Assembly (NCBI GenBank): GCA_965215775.1
Contig: CBDCEG010000014.1
Location: 1-33,239 of the forward strand
Reading direction: 5' to 3'
From: CBDCEG01 sp965215775
GTDB lineage: Bacteria; Pseudomonadota; Gammaproteobacteria; Cardiobacteriales; Ostreibacteriaceae
Length of the DNA: 33,239 nt
The notes below the pieces were generated by a model. That model saw nothing but the letters and a program-made list of their open reading frames with translations. It was not told the origin of the DNA and made no database searches. The position numbers and the translations under genes are program-made. Below, piece by piece: positions 17,417 to 26,143 of this stretch; positions within the stretch are counted from its first letter, which is position 1; every line of letters starts with the position of its first letter.

Positions 17417-17932
17417 ATGCCAACCCCAGCGTTTATAGCGATAGAAGGTTCAACTCAAGGAAATATCACAGCAGGTGCATTTACAGAAGATTCAGTAGGA
17501 AATGTATATATTGAAGGTCATGAAGACGAGCTAATGGCTCAAGCTGTAGAGCATATTGTTACAGTTCCAACAGACCCACAATCAGGTCAGCCTTCTGGAC
17601 AAAGAGTTCACAAAGCTTTCAAATTCACATGTAGTTTAAATAAAGCGGTTCCGTTGATGTATAACGCTTTAGCTTCAGGTGAAATGCTAACTAATGTAAC
17701 AGTTAAGTGGTTTAGAACTTCAATTGATGGTAAGCAAGAAGAGTTTTTTAATACAGTTTTGGAAGATGCGATTATTGTTGATATGAAGCTAGTTATGCCT
17801 CATGTTCAAGATGCAAAAAACGAACCATTCACTCAATTATTAGAAGTTAGTCTTAGCTACCGTAAAATTGATTGGGATCATACAGTTGCTGGAACTTCAG
17901 GTTCTGATGATTGGAGAACACCGATTGTTTAA
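17417..17932 (+). CDS. hcp: T6SS inner-tube protein Hcp
   Basis: Hcp hexamers stack to form the tube propelled by the T6SS sheath and also carry small effectors. The protein of 171 residues from this ATG is a near-textbook Vibrio/E. coli-type Hcp: MPTPAFIAIEGSTQGNITAG at the start, then VPTDPQSGQPSGQRVHK, LNKAVPLMYNALASGEML and the ending YRKIDWDHTVAGTSGSDDWR. I chose 17417 over the in-frame ATG at 17357 because GGAG lies nine bases before it and the homology starts there. It is followed by a strong terminator, so hcp is probably transcribed both alone at high level and apart from vgrG. Confidence 0.97.
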   Translation: MPTPAFIAIEGSTQGNITAGAFTEDSVGNVYIEGHEDELMAQAVEHIVTVPTDPQSGQPSGQRVHKAFKFTCSLNKAVPLMYNALASGEMLTNVTVKWFRTSIDGKQEEFFNTVLEDAIIVDMKLVMPHVQDAKNEPFTQLLEVSLSYRKIDWDHTVAGTSGSDDWRTPIV

Positions 17933-17975
17933 TTTTATAAATTTAGGAAATTAAATTTAAATATTTAAACGAATG

Positions 17976-18003
17976 AAAAGGGCTTTTTTAAAGTCCTTTT
18001 TAT
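17976..18003 (+). terminator. Rho-independent terminator after hcp
   Basis: A ten-base-pair stem, AAAAGGGCTT (17976-17985) with AAGTCCTTTT (17991-18000) including one G-U pair, closes a five-base loop and runs into a T-rich tail. It lies 44 bases after the hcp stop. Confidence 0.85.
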
Positions 18004-18069
18004 TTATCTTTTATTTATCTGTTATTTATCTGTTTTCTTATTTTTTTAAGATTTTGTTAGTTTTATTAG

Positions 18070-18098
18070 TTAATTTGAAAGTGGGAATATGCTAAAAT
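18070..18098 (+). promoter_or_regulatory. Candidate extended -10 promoter for vgrG
   Basis: TGCTAAAAT (18090-18098) is an extended -10 element. The -35 position 17 bases upstream (TTAATT) is weak. It lies 36 bases before the vgrG start and after the hcp terminator. Confidence 0.4.
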
Positions 18099-18134
18099 AA
18101 CCACTTGAATATTTAATAATTTTGGAGTTATATT

Positions 18135-20204
18135 TTGATACAAACTGATTATTTTTACGCGTTAAAAGTCAATGCAGATATACCTGCGTTTCCTATTTTT
18201 GAAGTGGTTTCGTTTGATTTGACAGAAAATCTTTCTGAGCCTTTTCGTTTGGAACTTGATATTTCAAGTTTTAATTCAAAAGTTGATTTTGCTGAGATTG
18301 TTGATAAACCTGCAACTCTTTCATTTTACACAGATAAAGACCGTGAAACACCAGTTAGATTTGTTAATGGAATTGTAACTTCGTTGCTACAACGCGAATC
18401 TGGTTATCGTCGCACCCGTTGGACTATGGTGGTTGAGCCAAGTTTGGTGAGGGCTGATTTACAATCTGATTGTAGAGTTTTCCAGCAAAAAAACGCACAA
18501 GAAATTATTGAAATTATCTTAAAAAAGAATAACATCCAAGGTTCAGAATTTGCTACAGCACAAGAAAAATATAAAACGCGTGAATATTGCTTACAATATC
18601 GTGAAACCGATTTGAAATTTATTGAACGATTGGCGGCTGAAGAAGGAACTTATTATTATTTTGAGCATTTGAAAGATAAACATTTGATTAAATTCTCAAA
18701 TCATACTGGTTTATCATTAAATGTTGGTGAAGTTGAATATAATTCAAAACCTAGTGGAAATCGTCCAAATCCAGCTTTTCATCAATTACATTATCAGAAA
18801 AAAATTGCAACAACCAACCAAGTTATGCGAGATTATACTTTTACAAATCCTGATTATATTCAAGAACATAACGATTTTGCACGCAATCAATTTGAAGCCG
18901 ATCAATATGAGAAATACGATTATCCAGGGCGATACAAACGCGATGCACAAGGCAAGCCTTTTACCAAATTCCGCTTAGAATACGAACGCAGAGAGTCTGA
19001 AATGGCGGTCGCAAAAGGCGATGAGCCAAAAATATCACTTGGAAATCGCATCTCAACCAAAGGTCATCGACGCAAAGAATTTGACCGAGAATGGTTTGTT
19101 ATTGGGGTTTCGCAACAAGGCGTGCAAAATACTTCACAACAAGAAGAAAACACAGAAGCTGGAAATAGTTATGAAAATATTGTCAAATTAATTCCTGCAG
19201 AAAACCAATGGCGACCAACTCCACAACACAAGCCAGTTGTTGATGGACCACAAATTGCACATATTGTTGGACCAAAAAATGAAGAGATTTATTGCGACGA
19301 ATTCGGCAGAGTAAAAATCCAATTTCCTTGGGATAGATTGGGTAAAAATAATGAGCTAAGCTCTTGCTGGGTAAGGGTTTCACAAGCTTGGGCAGGTGCT
19401 AGATTTGGAAATATTGCAATTCCACGAATTGGACACGAAGTTATCGTAAGTTTTTTGGAAGGCGATCCTGATCAGCCAATAATCACAGGGCGAACTTTTC
19501 ACGCAAATACTTTGCCAATTTATGATTTACCTTTGCACAAAACTAGAATGTCAATTCAGTCCAAAACCCATAAGGGCGATGGGTTTAACGAGCTTAGGTT
19601 TGAAGATGCAACCAATGCTGAAGAGGTTTATATTCATGCAGAAAAAGACCAAAATAATGTTGTAAAAAATAACGAAACCACAACGGTTGGCGTAAATAGA
19701 ACTGAAAATATTGGCGTAGATGAAGAGGTTACGATTGGAAACGACCAAACTTATACAATTGGAAATGATGATAAATTAACAGTTGGACACGACCAAAAAT
19801 TAACAATTATCAGAAATCAAGAAAATGAAATCCAAAAGGATAAAATTACCAAAATTGGAAATCATAGAGTTGATAAAACTTTTGCAAATCACACTATAAA
19901 AACAGGCGGAAATCACGAGCAAACAACCAACGGAAAGCATAGCCTCAAAGCAGGAACTAGCATAAAAACCATTACCAAAACACATACGCTTTCAGGAAGT
20001 GATAAGGCGATTATAAAAGGACCAGCTGGGACGATAATTTTAGACGATAAAGGCATCACCCTAAAAGGCGCTGTGCGAGTTAAAGGAAGCTTTAGCGTAA
20101 CTGGTGGTAGCCCTGATGCTGTTGATCAAATTAATTTACCAGTTAATACTGGTGAGGATCTTTGTTTGTCTTGCATTTTTGATGCTTCTGATATGGAGGA
20201 TTAA
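18135..20204 (+). CDS. vgrG: T6SS spike protein VgrG (TssI)
   Basis: The trimeric spike at the Hcp tube tip carries effectors into target cells. The 689-residue protein has the gp27-like base (about 1-360, with the conserved YRETDLKFIERLAAEEGTYY), the gp5 OB fold (about 370-455, YCDEFGRVKIQFPWDR and SFLEGDPDQPIITGRTFH) and the beta-helix needle repeats (about 505-650, TVG/TIG units). A short tail of about 35 residues containing CLSC follows and is too short for an enzymatic extension. The start is TTG at 18135, with GGAG seven bases upstream. Base composition is visibly less A/T-rich than in the effector genes that follow. The ATG of the adaptor gene abuts the stop codon. Confidence 0.97.
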   Translation: MIQTDYFYALKVNADIPAFPIFEVVSFDLTENLSEPFRLELDISSFNSKVDFAEIVDKPATLSFYTDKDRETPVRFVNGIVTSLLQRESGYRRTRWTMVVEPSLVRADLQSDCRVFQQKNAQEIIEIILKKNNIQGSEFATAQEKYKTREYCLQYRETDLKFIERLAAEEGTYYYFEHLKDKHLIKFSNHTGLSLNVGEVEYNSKPSGNRPNPAFHQLHYQKKIATTNQVMRDYTFTNPDYIQEHNDFARNQFEADQYEKYDYPGRYKRDAQGKPFTKFRLEYERRESEMAVAKGDEPKISLGNRISTKGHRRKEFDREWFVIGVSQQGVQNTSQQEENTEAGNSYENIVKLIPAENQWRPTPQHKPVVDGPQIAHIVGPKNEEIYCDEFGRVKIQFPWDRLGKNNELSSCWVRVSQAWAGARFGNIAIPRIGHEVIVSFLEGDPDQPIITGRTFHANTLPIYDLPLHKTRMSIQSKTHKGDGFNELRFEDATNAEEVYIHAEKDQNNVVKNNETTTVGVNRTENIGVDEEVTIGNDQTYTIGNDDKLTVGHDQKLTIIRNQENEIQKDKITKIGNHRVDKTFANHTIKTGGNHEQTTNGKHSLKAGTSIKTITKTHTLSGSDKAIIKGPAGTIILDDKGITLKGAVRVKGSFSVTGGSPDAVDQINLPVNTGEDLCLSCIFDASDMED

Positions 20205-20840
20205 ATGATAAATATAGAATTAGATACAGAAATAAATTTTCTTGATAAAAAGTTTAAAACTTATGAGCTGACAAGCAATAAAGTTTCATTTGAAAATAAC
20301 AATGAATTAGTTGACAAAATAAAGACTTTGGTGGGAGCTAAGAATTTGTATTTAATAGTAGATTGTGCGATTAATAAAGATTTCAAACCATTATATTATT
20401 CAGATAGTGAAGCTAGGATTTTGATGGCTAATAAATATCTTAAGATGTTTGAGAAGTCTGCAGCTCATCTTGTTAAATTAGATTTGGAAGATTTTTTCAA
20501 ACAAAAAGAGACTTTAGAATTCATAAAACAAGCGATTGGGCAAGATTGGGCGACTTTTGTAATAAGTGATAAGGGCTTGCAAGAATTATCAATTGAACTA
20601 AAAAAAGTGATTAATATTCATGATGAGGTAACAGGAAAAGACATTTTATTTAGATTTTATGATCCACGCAGGTTAGATATATTTTTCAATACATTAACTT
20701 TTGAAAAGTGGGATGTATTTACTAATAAAATTGGAGGTTCTTTGTTTACTTTAGGAACTGATAAAATCAATGATTATTCTTTTAATAAAGATGATTTTGA
20801 GACAACAGAAAGTGAAAATAATAATGAGGAATGGCTATGA
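20205..20840 (+). CDS. DUF4123 T6SS effector adaptor/chaperone
   Basis: DUF4123 proteins (Tap/TEC, VasW in Vibrio) load specific effectors on VgrG. The 211-residue protein shows the family pattern: LYLIVDCAINKDFKPLYY near the start, AHLVKLDLED, a central segment FVISDKGLQELSIELKKVIN, and the diagnostic ILFRFYDPRRLDIFF. The C-terminus is acidic (ETTESENNNEEWL). The gene begins immediately after the vgrG stop, and its own stop overlaps the next start by ATGA, placing it in one translation-coupled string vgrG-adaptor-small protein-effector. Confidence 0.88.
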   Translation: MINIELDTEINFLDKKFKTYELTSNKVSFENNNELVDKIKTLVGAKNLYLIVDCAINKDFKPLYYSDSEARILMANKYLKMFEKSAAHLVKLDLEDFFKQKETLEFIKQAIGQDWATFVISDKGLQELSIELKKVINIHDEVTGKDILFRFYDPRRLDIFFNTLTFEKWDVFTNKIGGSLFTLGTDKINDYSFNKDDFETTESENNNEEWL

Positions 20841-21205
20841 GTTTTAGATTTGATGAAGAGTTTTCAGCAAGGCGAGATGATGTTTATTTAGAAGAATATC
20901 TAAATAAATGTGTTAAAGATTTAGAAGATATTGATTATAAATACGGTTATCCCAAAGAAAAAGAGAAGTATAAAGCTTTTGTTAAAGCAGTTCATAACTA
21001 CGCTTTAGAGTTTGGGTTAGATAATGAAAAATATGCTTTTGCTTTGATGGCTCTATGGCATTTGGAAGGGTCGCATTTTGATAGAGATACAACATTTTTT
21101 AAGATGCTTATGAGTGAAAACATACCAGCACTGATGAAGTTTAGTAATATTCAAGCAAGAACAGCACAGTGGGCTGATAAAATAAATAATATGGAGGTTA
21201 AATAA
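20837..21205 (+). CDS. Small protein of unknown function in the T6SS adaptor operon
   Basis: This protein of 122 residues is not recognised. It is helical and charged, with no signal peptide or membrane segment. Visible stretches are EEFSARRDDVYLEEYLNKC, KAFVKAVHNYALEFGLDNE and FALMALWHLEGSHFDRD. I prefer the start at 20837, inside the ATGA overlap, because GAGG at 20826-20829 is seven bases upstream; the ATG at 20831 would touch the Shine-Dalgarno. It is coupled at both ends, since its TAA overlaps the next ATG as TAATG. Position between a DUF4123 adaptor and an effector suggests a second loading factor, but that is inference. Confidence 0.8.
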   Translation: MSFRFDEEFSARRDDVYLEEYLNKCVKDLEDIDYKYGYPKEKEKYKAFVKAVHNYALEFGLDNEKYAFALMALWHLEGSHFDRDTTFFKMLMSENIPALMKFSNIQARTAQWADKINNMEVK

Positions 21206-23535
21206 TGGGTGGATTAAAAGATTTGGGTAAAGAACTCCCTACTTCTTCAGGTACAGCAGATGGACAATCTACTGAAAGTCCTTGTAAACTAAGTGCTTGC
21301 TCTTTAGAGGGTTATAAAATGGTTTCTGCAATTTTGGATGAAGAAGTTGATAGAGCTTTTTATGGAGATAAAGTAATTGATAAAATAAATAAAAAAACAA
21401 AAAATAAAGCAGATAAATCAACAAAAAATTCTACAGCTGTTCACTGTTGTCCAAAATTAGTTCCTTGGGAGATAAGAGAAGCTGGCAGAGATTACAAATT
21501 AGAAATTACAGATAATAGTTCTAAAAAGCTAGGGAACGAGGTTTATTCAAAGAATCAAGAGAAAAAACTAACAAGATGTGAGATTGCTGAAAATATAAAA
21601 CAGACTAAAACACAACATCACTTATATGTTTTACTTCCTGAAAAAGGTAAAAAAAGAGAAATTTCAGTTGATTATAACCTAATTCATACTGGAGATTGCA
21701 AGCATTCGATGACGGCTAGAAATAAATCCAGAAATCAGCTCAAAATATTAGGTGGTATTGGAAAACAAGAAACAGAATTTTCTATAGATGAATTTGGAAA
21801 TATAGTTGACATTAAAAAACCTAGTGATAATTCTGATTCAATTTCTATACTAAAAAAGAAAATAAAAGCTTTAAAGAACGCTATAGAAATAATAAAAAGG
21901 GTTAATAGACGTACTTTTGATGTAAATCGAGGTTATAGAAATGATGCCTCCTTTTTAAAAAAAGCAGGAGTTACTCCTGACTGTTTTATGGAGGTTAGTC
22001 AAGATAAAATAAAAGTTATAAATGAACAAATAGCTACATTAAAAAAAGCACTTAATTTGCAAAAGGATTTCCAAAAAAAATACGATAAATTAGCAGATAA
22101 AATTGCGAAAAATGAAACTAAGATAAAAATATTTGAGAAAATTATAAGTAATGCTGACAAAGAAAAGCAAAAAGAACTAGAAAATGAAATTAGTAAAATA
22201 ATGGAAGAAATAGCAGGAGTACAAAAAGATAATGAAAGTAGAAATAAATGGTTCCCAAAAACAACTGCAGAAAAAGAAGCCAAAAGAAAAAACCTAATTA
22301 AAAAACGATATCTATTTGAATCTGCACTAGCTCAGAAGCTTGAAATACAAAAAAAGCTAAAAAAAGAACTTTTAGAATTAAACTACGAAAGACCTGATAG
22401 TTTATTTTCTATACTTAAAATGCTAATTAACCCCAGTCATGAAAATGGTGAGGAGATTATAGTTCGTCCAACTGGTATAGGAGCTTGTCCTATTACACCT
22501 GTTGCAAGCATTTATACTTTTCCGCATATTAAAATTGGTACAGAATCATCAATTGAGATAAAATTGTCAAAGGAGGATGGGGGAGAAGTAAAAGTAGTAG
22601 TAGAAGGAAAAGTAAAAGCTGAGATAGGAAATAAGGAATTTTCATATGCTTGGGAAGCCTCAAAAAAAGACTCAAAAAAAGACTCAGTAAGACCTGTATC
22701 TAAGCCTGAAATTATTAACATGATAGAGAGGATTGGGAAATTATATAAGCCAGAAAAAAGAGATCTTACTTCCGTGACAAAGGTTAATCAAAAACTATCT
22801 AAAGAACTTAAGGTTTTTGGCTGGGAGATTGAAGGATCTTGTAAGTTTAGTTTTTTAGGACTTGAAAATCAAGAAATAAATAATGATTATAAAATAGAAA
22901 CTGTAGGAAAGTTTAAACTTGAGATTAAACTTACTCCAAAAATAAGTATTGATATTGTCGTTGTATTATTAAGAATAATGGCAAGATTTCCATTAGCTTG
23001 GCCTTTTTGGGCATTAATTTATTGGTTACATGGTACAGATTCAATAAGTATTGAACTTTTTATAGATGGTGAGTTTAGTTATAACGGTGTATTTAAGACA
23101 GGAGCGGTTGGAGAGAAAGATCATAATTGTACATGTGACCTTAAGCTTGGCATAGAGATGAAAGCAAGTCTTACTATAAATACTGTAGAAAGTGCTTATA
23201 TGTATACGGCTAAAGCAAAAGCTGAAGCAGAATGGACATGGACAATCAACAAAGAAAGAAAAGATGGTAACAAAGTAGATTTTTTTGAAGGTGGGTTCAA
23301 CGGAATTACTTTGTCATTTATGGCGTATAGAAAAGCAATAGCAAAAAATGACTCTGAAAGTAAACAAATACCTGGCGAAGATAAAAAGAAAATCAATATA
23401 AAGAAAATAGCTGAGGGTAAATATACATTTTGGGAACGAAGTGAAATCAAAGTTCCTGAAAAAGATAAGCTTAGTAAAACTTCAATTTTGGATGCACTAT
23501 TTAAACCACAGCAAGAAACAGGAGGAAAAAGATGA
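21205..23535 (+). CDS. Putative T6SS effector with coiled coil and membrane segment, unrecognised family
   Basis: This 776-residue protein has no family I recognise. Visible layout: an N-terminal part (about 1-205) with six cysteines (27, 32, 81, 82, 125, 165) and YNLIHTGDCKHSMTARNK; a long Lys/Glu coiled coil (about 212-391); a linker containing RPTGIGACPITPVASIYTFP; a beta-rich region (about 440-580); one strong hydrophobic segment (about 581-609, IDIVVVLLRI to WALIYWLHG); and a further beta-rich end. No signal peptide is present, as expected of a T6SS cargo. It follows vgrG, adaptor and small protein with TAATG overlap and a GGAGG site. Its stop overlaps the start of a lipoprotein by ATGA, the pattern of a toxin followed by periplasmic immunity. 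A membrane-active toxin is possible but not shown. Confidence 0.7.
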   Translation: MGGLKDLGKELPTSSGTADGQSTESPCKLSACSLEGYKMVSAILDEEVDRAFYGDKVIDKINKKTKNKADKSTKNSTAVHCCPKLVPWEIREAGRDYKLEITDNSSKKLGNEVYSKNQEKKLTRCEIAENIKQTKTQHHLYVLLPEKGKKREISVDYNLIHTGDCKHSMTARNKSRNQLKILGGIGKQETEFSIDEFGNIVDIKKPSDNSDSISILKKKIKALKNAIEIIKRVNRRTFDVNRGYRNDASFLKKAGVTPDCFMEVSQDKIKVINEQIATLKKALNLQKDFQKKYDKLADKIAKNETKIKIFEKIISNADKEKQKELENEISKIMEEIAGVQKDNESRNKWFPKTTAEKEAKRKNLIKKRYLFESALAQKLEIQKKLKKELLELNYERPDSLFSILKMLINPSHENGEEIIVRPTGIGACPITPVASIYTFPHIKIGTESSIEIKLSKEDGGEVKVVVEGKVKAEIGNKEFSYAWEASKKDSKKDSVRPVSKPEIINMIERIGKLYKPEKRDLTSVTKVNQKLSKELKVFGWEIEGSCKFSFLGLENQEINNDYKIETVGKFKLEIKLTPKISIDIVVVLLRIMARFPLAWPFWALIYWLHGTDSISIELFIDGEFSYNGVFKTGAVGEKDHNCTCDLKLGIEMKASLTINTVESAYMYTAKAKAEAEWTWTINKERKDGNKVDFFEGGFNGITLSFMAYRKAIAKNDSESKQIPGEDKKKINIKKIAEGKYTFWERSEIKVPEKDKLSKTSILDALFKPQQETGGKR

Positions 23536-24737
23536 ACCAAATAAAAATAAAAGGGCAAAATAGATTATTAGCTAAACCTAATAATTGCTATAAGCAACTA
23601 TCAACTATATTAACAATAATATTATTAACTGTATTTTTACAAAGCTGTAATGCTGCAGAAAAGACAACAGATAAAGCAAATACAACAAAAGCAGTAACTA
23701 AAACAACTAAACTAACCAATCAATCAAAAGGTAGCAAAATGACAATATTAAAAAATAAACCAATGTATTATTTACGAGTTTCTAAAGGATTAGCAACATT
23801 TTTATTTAACTTTAATGGAGAAACTATATCAGATTCATTTAATAAATATAATTCAGCTGCTACAGACTATTTTATTAATGACTTTATAACAAGTGGTAAA
23901 AATACATTTTCTATTACAACTTTTGTAGAACCTGAAGATAACTTTATAATAGATAAAGAAGCAGTTGCAACAGCTCAAATAATCCTAAAAACGCCTTATA
24001 AAAAAGAAGTAGTAATTGCAGAAATCAATTATGAGAATAATCAAGCAACCAGCCCTATGGTTGGTATTTATTGGGTTCCAGAAGATGAAAAAGCAGATAA
24101 AATAATAAAAACAGATAAGAAAAATTATGCTGATGATGTGGTTGTGAAATTATCCAAACTACAAATAATCCAAAGAACTAGCTATCAAGCAGGAAAAGTA
24201 GTTGGAATCACCGCCAGACAAACAGTAGAATTACAAACTCCTTTCCCCCGTTGGGCTTATTTAGATGGTGAGGATATTATGCAAGGAGCTGGAGAGTTTT
24301 TTTATATAAAAGGTCTAGGTTATGAAAATCACAAACCAACACCAAAATATTATGAGCTAAAGAACCGCCCAGAGATACAGGAGTTATTTGATATATGTGA
24401 TGGTATGGTAGCTAAATTAGATAAGATGGATATAAAAGGCTTTGTAGATATGTTTGAGCTTAGAAATAAAGAGATGGATATCGCTACTTATAATAGTTCA
24501 GGCTCTAGTGCAAGAGAACTTTTTGAAGACTTAAAAACTAACTTAACAGATGGTAATTTTAAGTTACATACAGGGCCAACTAGGGAAAGACCTATACTAA
24601 TATCAGACACAGGTAAAACTATAATGATTGATGGGGCTATTTGGCTTAATGGAATTGGGAGAAATGCAGGATTGTTAAATACTTGGTATAATGTTAAATT
24701 CAGCAGAATAAATGGTAAATGGGTAATAACTAAATAA
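23532..24737 (+). CDS. Putative immunity lipoprotein, tandem copy 1
   Basis: This 401-residue lipoprotein has a long signal (residues 1-38) ending in lipobox L36-Q37-S38-C39, a K/T-rich linker (about 40-70), and a core starting GSKMTILKNKPMYYLRVSKG that I do not recognise. Core features include WVPEDEKADKI, FPRWAYLDGEDIMQGAGEFF and a C-terminal NTF2-like-looking stretch WYNVKFSRINGKWVITK. Translation is coupled to the effector gene (ATGA at 23532-23535, GGAGG six bases upstream). Being export-destined and coupled to a probable effector, it is a candidate immunity protein acting in the periplasm. The core is nearly identical to that of 24980-26143, while the N-terminal parts differ. Confidence 0.75.
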   Translation: MNQIKIKGQNRLLAKPNNCYKQLSTILTIILLTVFLQSCNAAEKTTDKANTTKAVTKTTKLTNQSKGSKMTILKNKPMYYLRVSKGLATFLFNFNGETISDSFNKYNSAATDYFINDFITSGKNTFSITTFVEPEDNFIIDKEAVATAQIILKTPYKKEVVIAEINYENNQATSPMVGIYWVPEDEKADKIIKTDKKNYADDVVVKLSKLQIIQRTSYQAGKVVGITARQTVELQTPFPRWAYLDGEDIMQGAGEFFYIKGLGYENHKPTPKYYELKNRPEIQELFDICDGMVAKLDKMDIKGFVDMFELRNKEMDIATYNSSGSSARELFEDLKTNLTDGNFKLHTGPTRERPILISDTGKTIMIDGAIWLNGIGRNAGLLNTWYNVKFSRINGKWVITK

Positions 24738-24995
24738 TATAAACCTAAGGCAACCCTTGTGGTTGCCTAATATTTGATTATTTAAAAACACCAAATCAGT
24801 AAAGTTAATATAAACCACCTCCCTGCGGTTACTCCTCCTTTAAAGGAAGAGAGTTTTAAGAGCGGATTTAATATTGTAAAGGCGTGATTTATCAAGACTA
24901 AAAAAACAAACTACACAAAACAATTCAACAAGTTATAATAATATTTTCAGTGCTAAAAAAATAAAGGTAAAAAAAGATTATGAAAACAAACACTT
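23727..24995 (+). repeat. 1.27-kb tandem direct repeat, unit A
   Basis: Unit A runs from within the first lipoprotein gene through its 3' region to the first codons of the second. It aligns with unit B (25133-26404) at an offset of 1406 bases in the gene and 1409 bases after a 3-base indel in a hairpin. The two units differ at scattered positions only. Confidence 0.92.
24748..24768 (+). terminator. Hairpin after lipoprotein copy 1, possible terminator
   Basis: AGGCAACC (24748-24755) and GGTTGCCT (24761-24768) form a perfect eight-pair stem with a CTTGT loop, 10 bases after the stop. The tail (AATATTTGATTATTT) is only moderately T-rich. A second, imperfect hairpin of CTCCTCCTT type follows near 24832. 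Confidence 0.55.
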
Positions 24996-26143
24996 CAACA
25001 AATTCTCCAGCTAACAAGTTCATATTTACAAAACTAATAAAACTCACAACAATAATATTTATCTCATTAATATTACAAAACTGTGCCACAGCAGATACAA
25101 CTTCACCCAAAAGTACTAAAAAAGTTGCTGGCAAAGGTAGCAAAATGACAATATTAAAAAACAAACCAATGTATTATTTACGAGTTTCTAAAGGATTAGC
25201 TAGATTTTTATTTAACTTTAATGGAGAAACTATATTAGAATCATATAATAAATATAATTCAGGTGCTACAGACTACTTTATTAATGACTTTATAACAAGT
25301 GGTAAAAATACATTTTCTATCACAACTTTCGCAAGACCTGAAGATAACTTTACAATAGATAAAGAAGCAGTTGCAACAGCTCAAATAATCCTAAAAACGC
25401 CTTATAAAAAAGAGGTGGTAATTGCAGAAATCAATTATGAGAATAATCAAGCAACCAGCCCTATGGTAGGTGTTTATTGGGTTCCAGAAGATGAAAAAGC
25501 AGATAAAATAATAAAAACAGATAAGAAAAATTATGCTGATGATGTGGTTGTGAAATTATCCAAACTACAAATAATCCAAAGAACTAGCTATCAAGCGAAA
25601 AAAGTAGTTGGAATCACCGCCAGACAAACAGTAGAATTACAAACTCCATTCCCCCGTTGGGCTTATTTAGATGGTGAGGATATTATGCAAGGAGCTGGAG
25701 AGTTTTTTTATATAAAAGGTCTAGGTTTTGAAAATCACAAATCAACACCAAAATACGATGAGTTAGAGAACCGCCCAGAGATACAGGAGTTATTTGATAT
25801 ATGTGATGGGATGGTAGCTAAATTAGATAAGATGGATATAAAAGGTTTTGTAGATATGTTTGAGCTTAGAAATAAAGAGATGGATATCGCTACTTATAAT
25901 AGTTCAGGCTCTAGTGCAAGAGAACTTTTTGAAGACTTAAAAACTAACTTAACAGATGGTAATTTTAAGTTACATACAGGGCCAACTAGGGAAAGACCTA
26001 TACTAATATCAGACACAGGTAAAACTATAATGATTGATGGGGCTATTTGGCTTAATGGAATTGGGAGAAATGCAGGATTGTTAAATACTTGGTATAATGT
26101 TAAATTCAGCAGAATAAATGGTAAATGGGTAATAACTAAATAA
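24980..26143 (+). CDS. Putative immunity lipoprotein, tandem copy 2
   Basis: This 387-residue paralogue of the preceding lipoprotein has a signal peptide ending in lipobox L32-Q33-N34-C35 and a short linker. The core is nearly identical to copy 1. By eye about a dozen or so substitutions occur, mostly in the first half: ATFLF/ARFLF, SDSFN/LESYN, VEPEDNFII/ARPEDNFTI, QAGKV/QAKKV, KYYELK/KYDELE. The C-terminal ~130 residues are identical. Signal and linker are unrelated to copy 1 beyond composition. It has its own 240-base upstream region rather than translational coupling. It could be a variant immunity protein with altered specificity, or a dosage copy. Confidence 0.75.
   Translation: MKTNTSTNSPANKFIFTKLIKLTTIIFISLILQNCATADTTSPKSTKKVAGKGSKMTILKNKPMYYLRVSKGLARFLFNFNGETILESYNKYNSGATDYFINDFITSGKNTFSITTFARPEDNFTIDKEAVATAQIILKTPYKKEVVIAEINYENNQATSPMVGVYWVPEDEKADKIIKTDKKNYADDVVVKLSKLQIIQRTSYQAKKVVGITARQTVELQTPFPRWAYLDGEDIMQGAGEFFYIKGLGFENHKSTPKYDELENRPEIQELFDICDGMVAKLDKMDIKGFVDMFELRNKEMDIATYNSSGSSARELFEDLKTNLTDGNFKLHTGPTRERPILISDTGKTIMIDGAIWLNGIGRNAGLLNTWYNVKFSRINGKWVITK

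Noticed and set aside
19950..20204. VgrG with a C-terminal effector extension
   Set aside because: Only about 35 residues follow the needle repeats; too short for a toxin domain, more likely an adaptor-binding tail.
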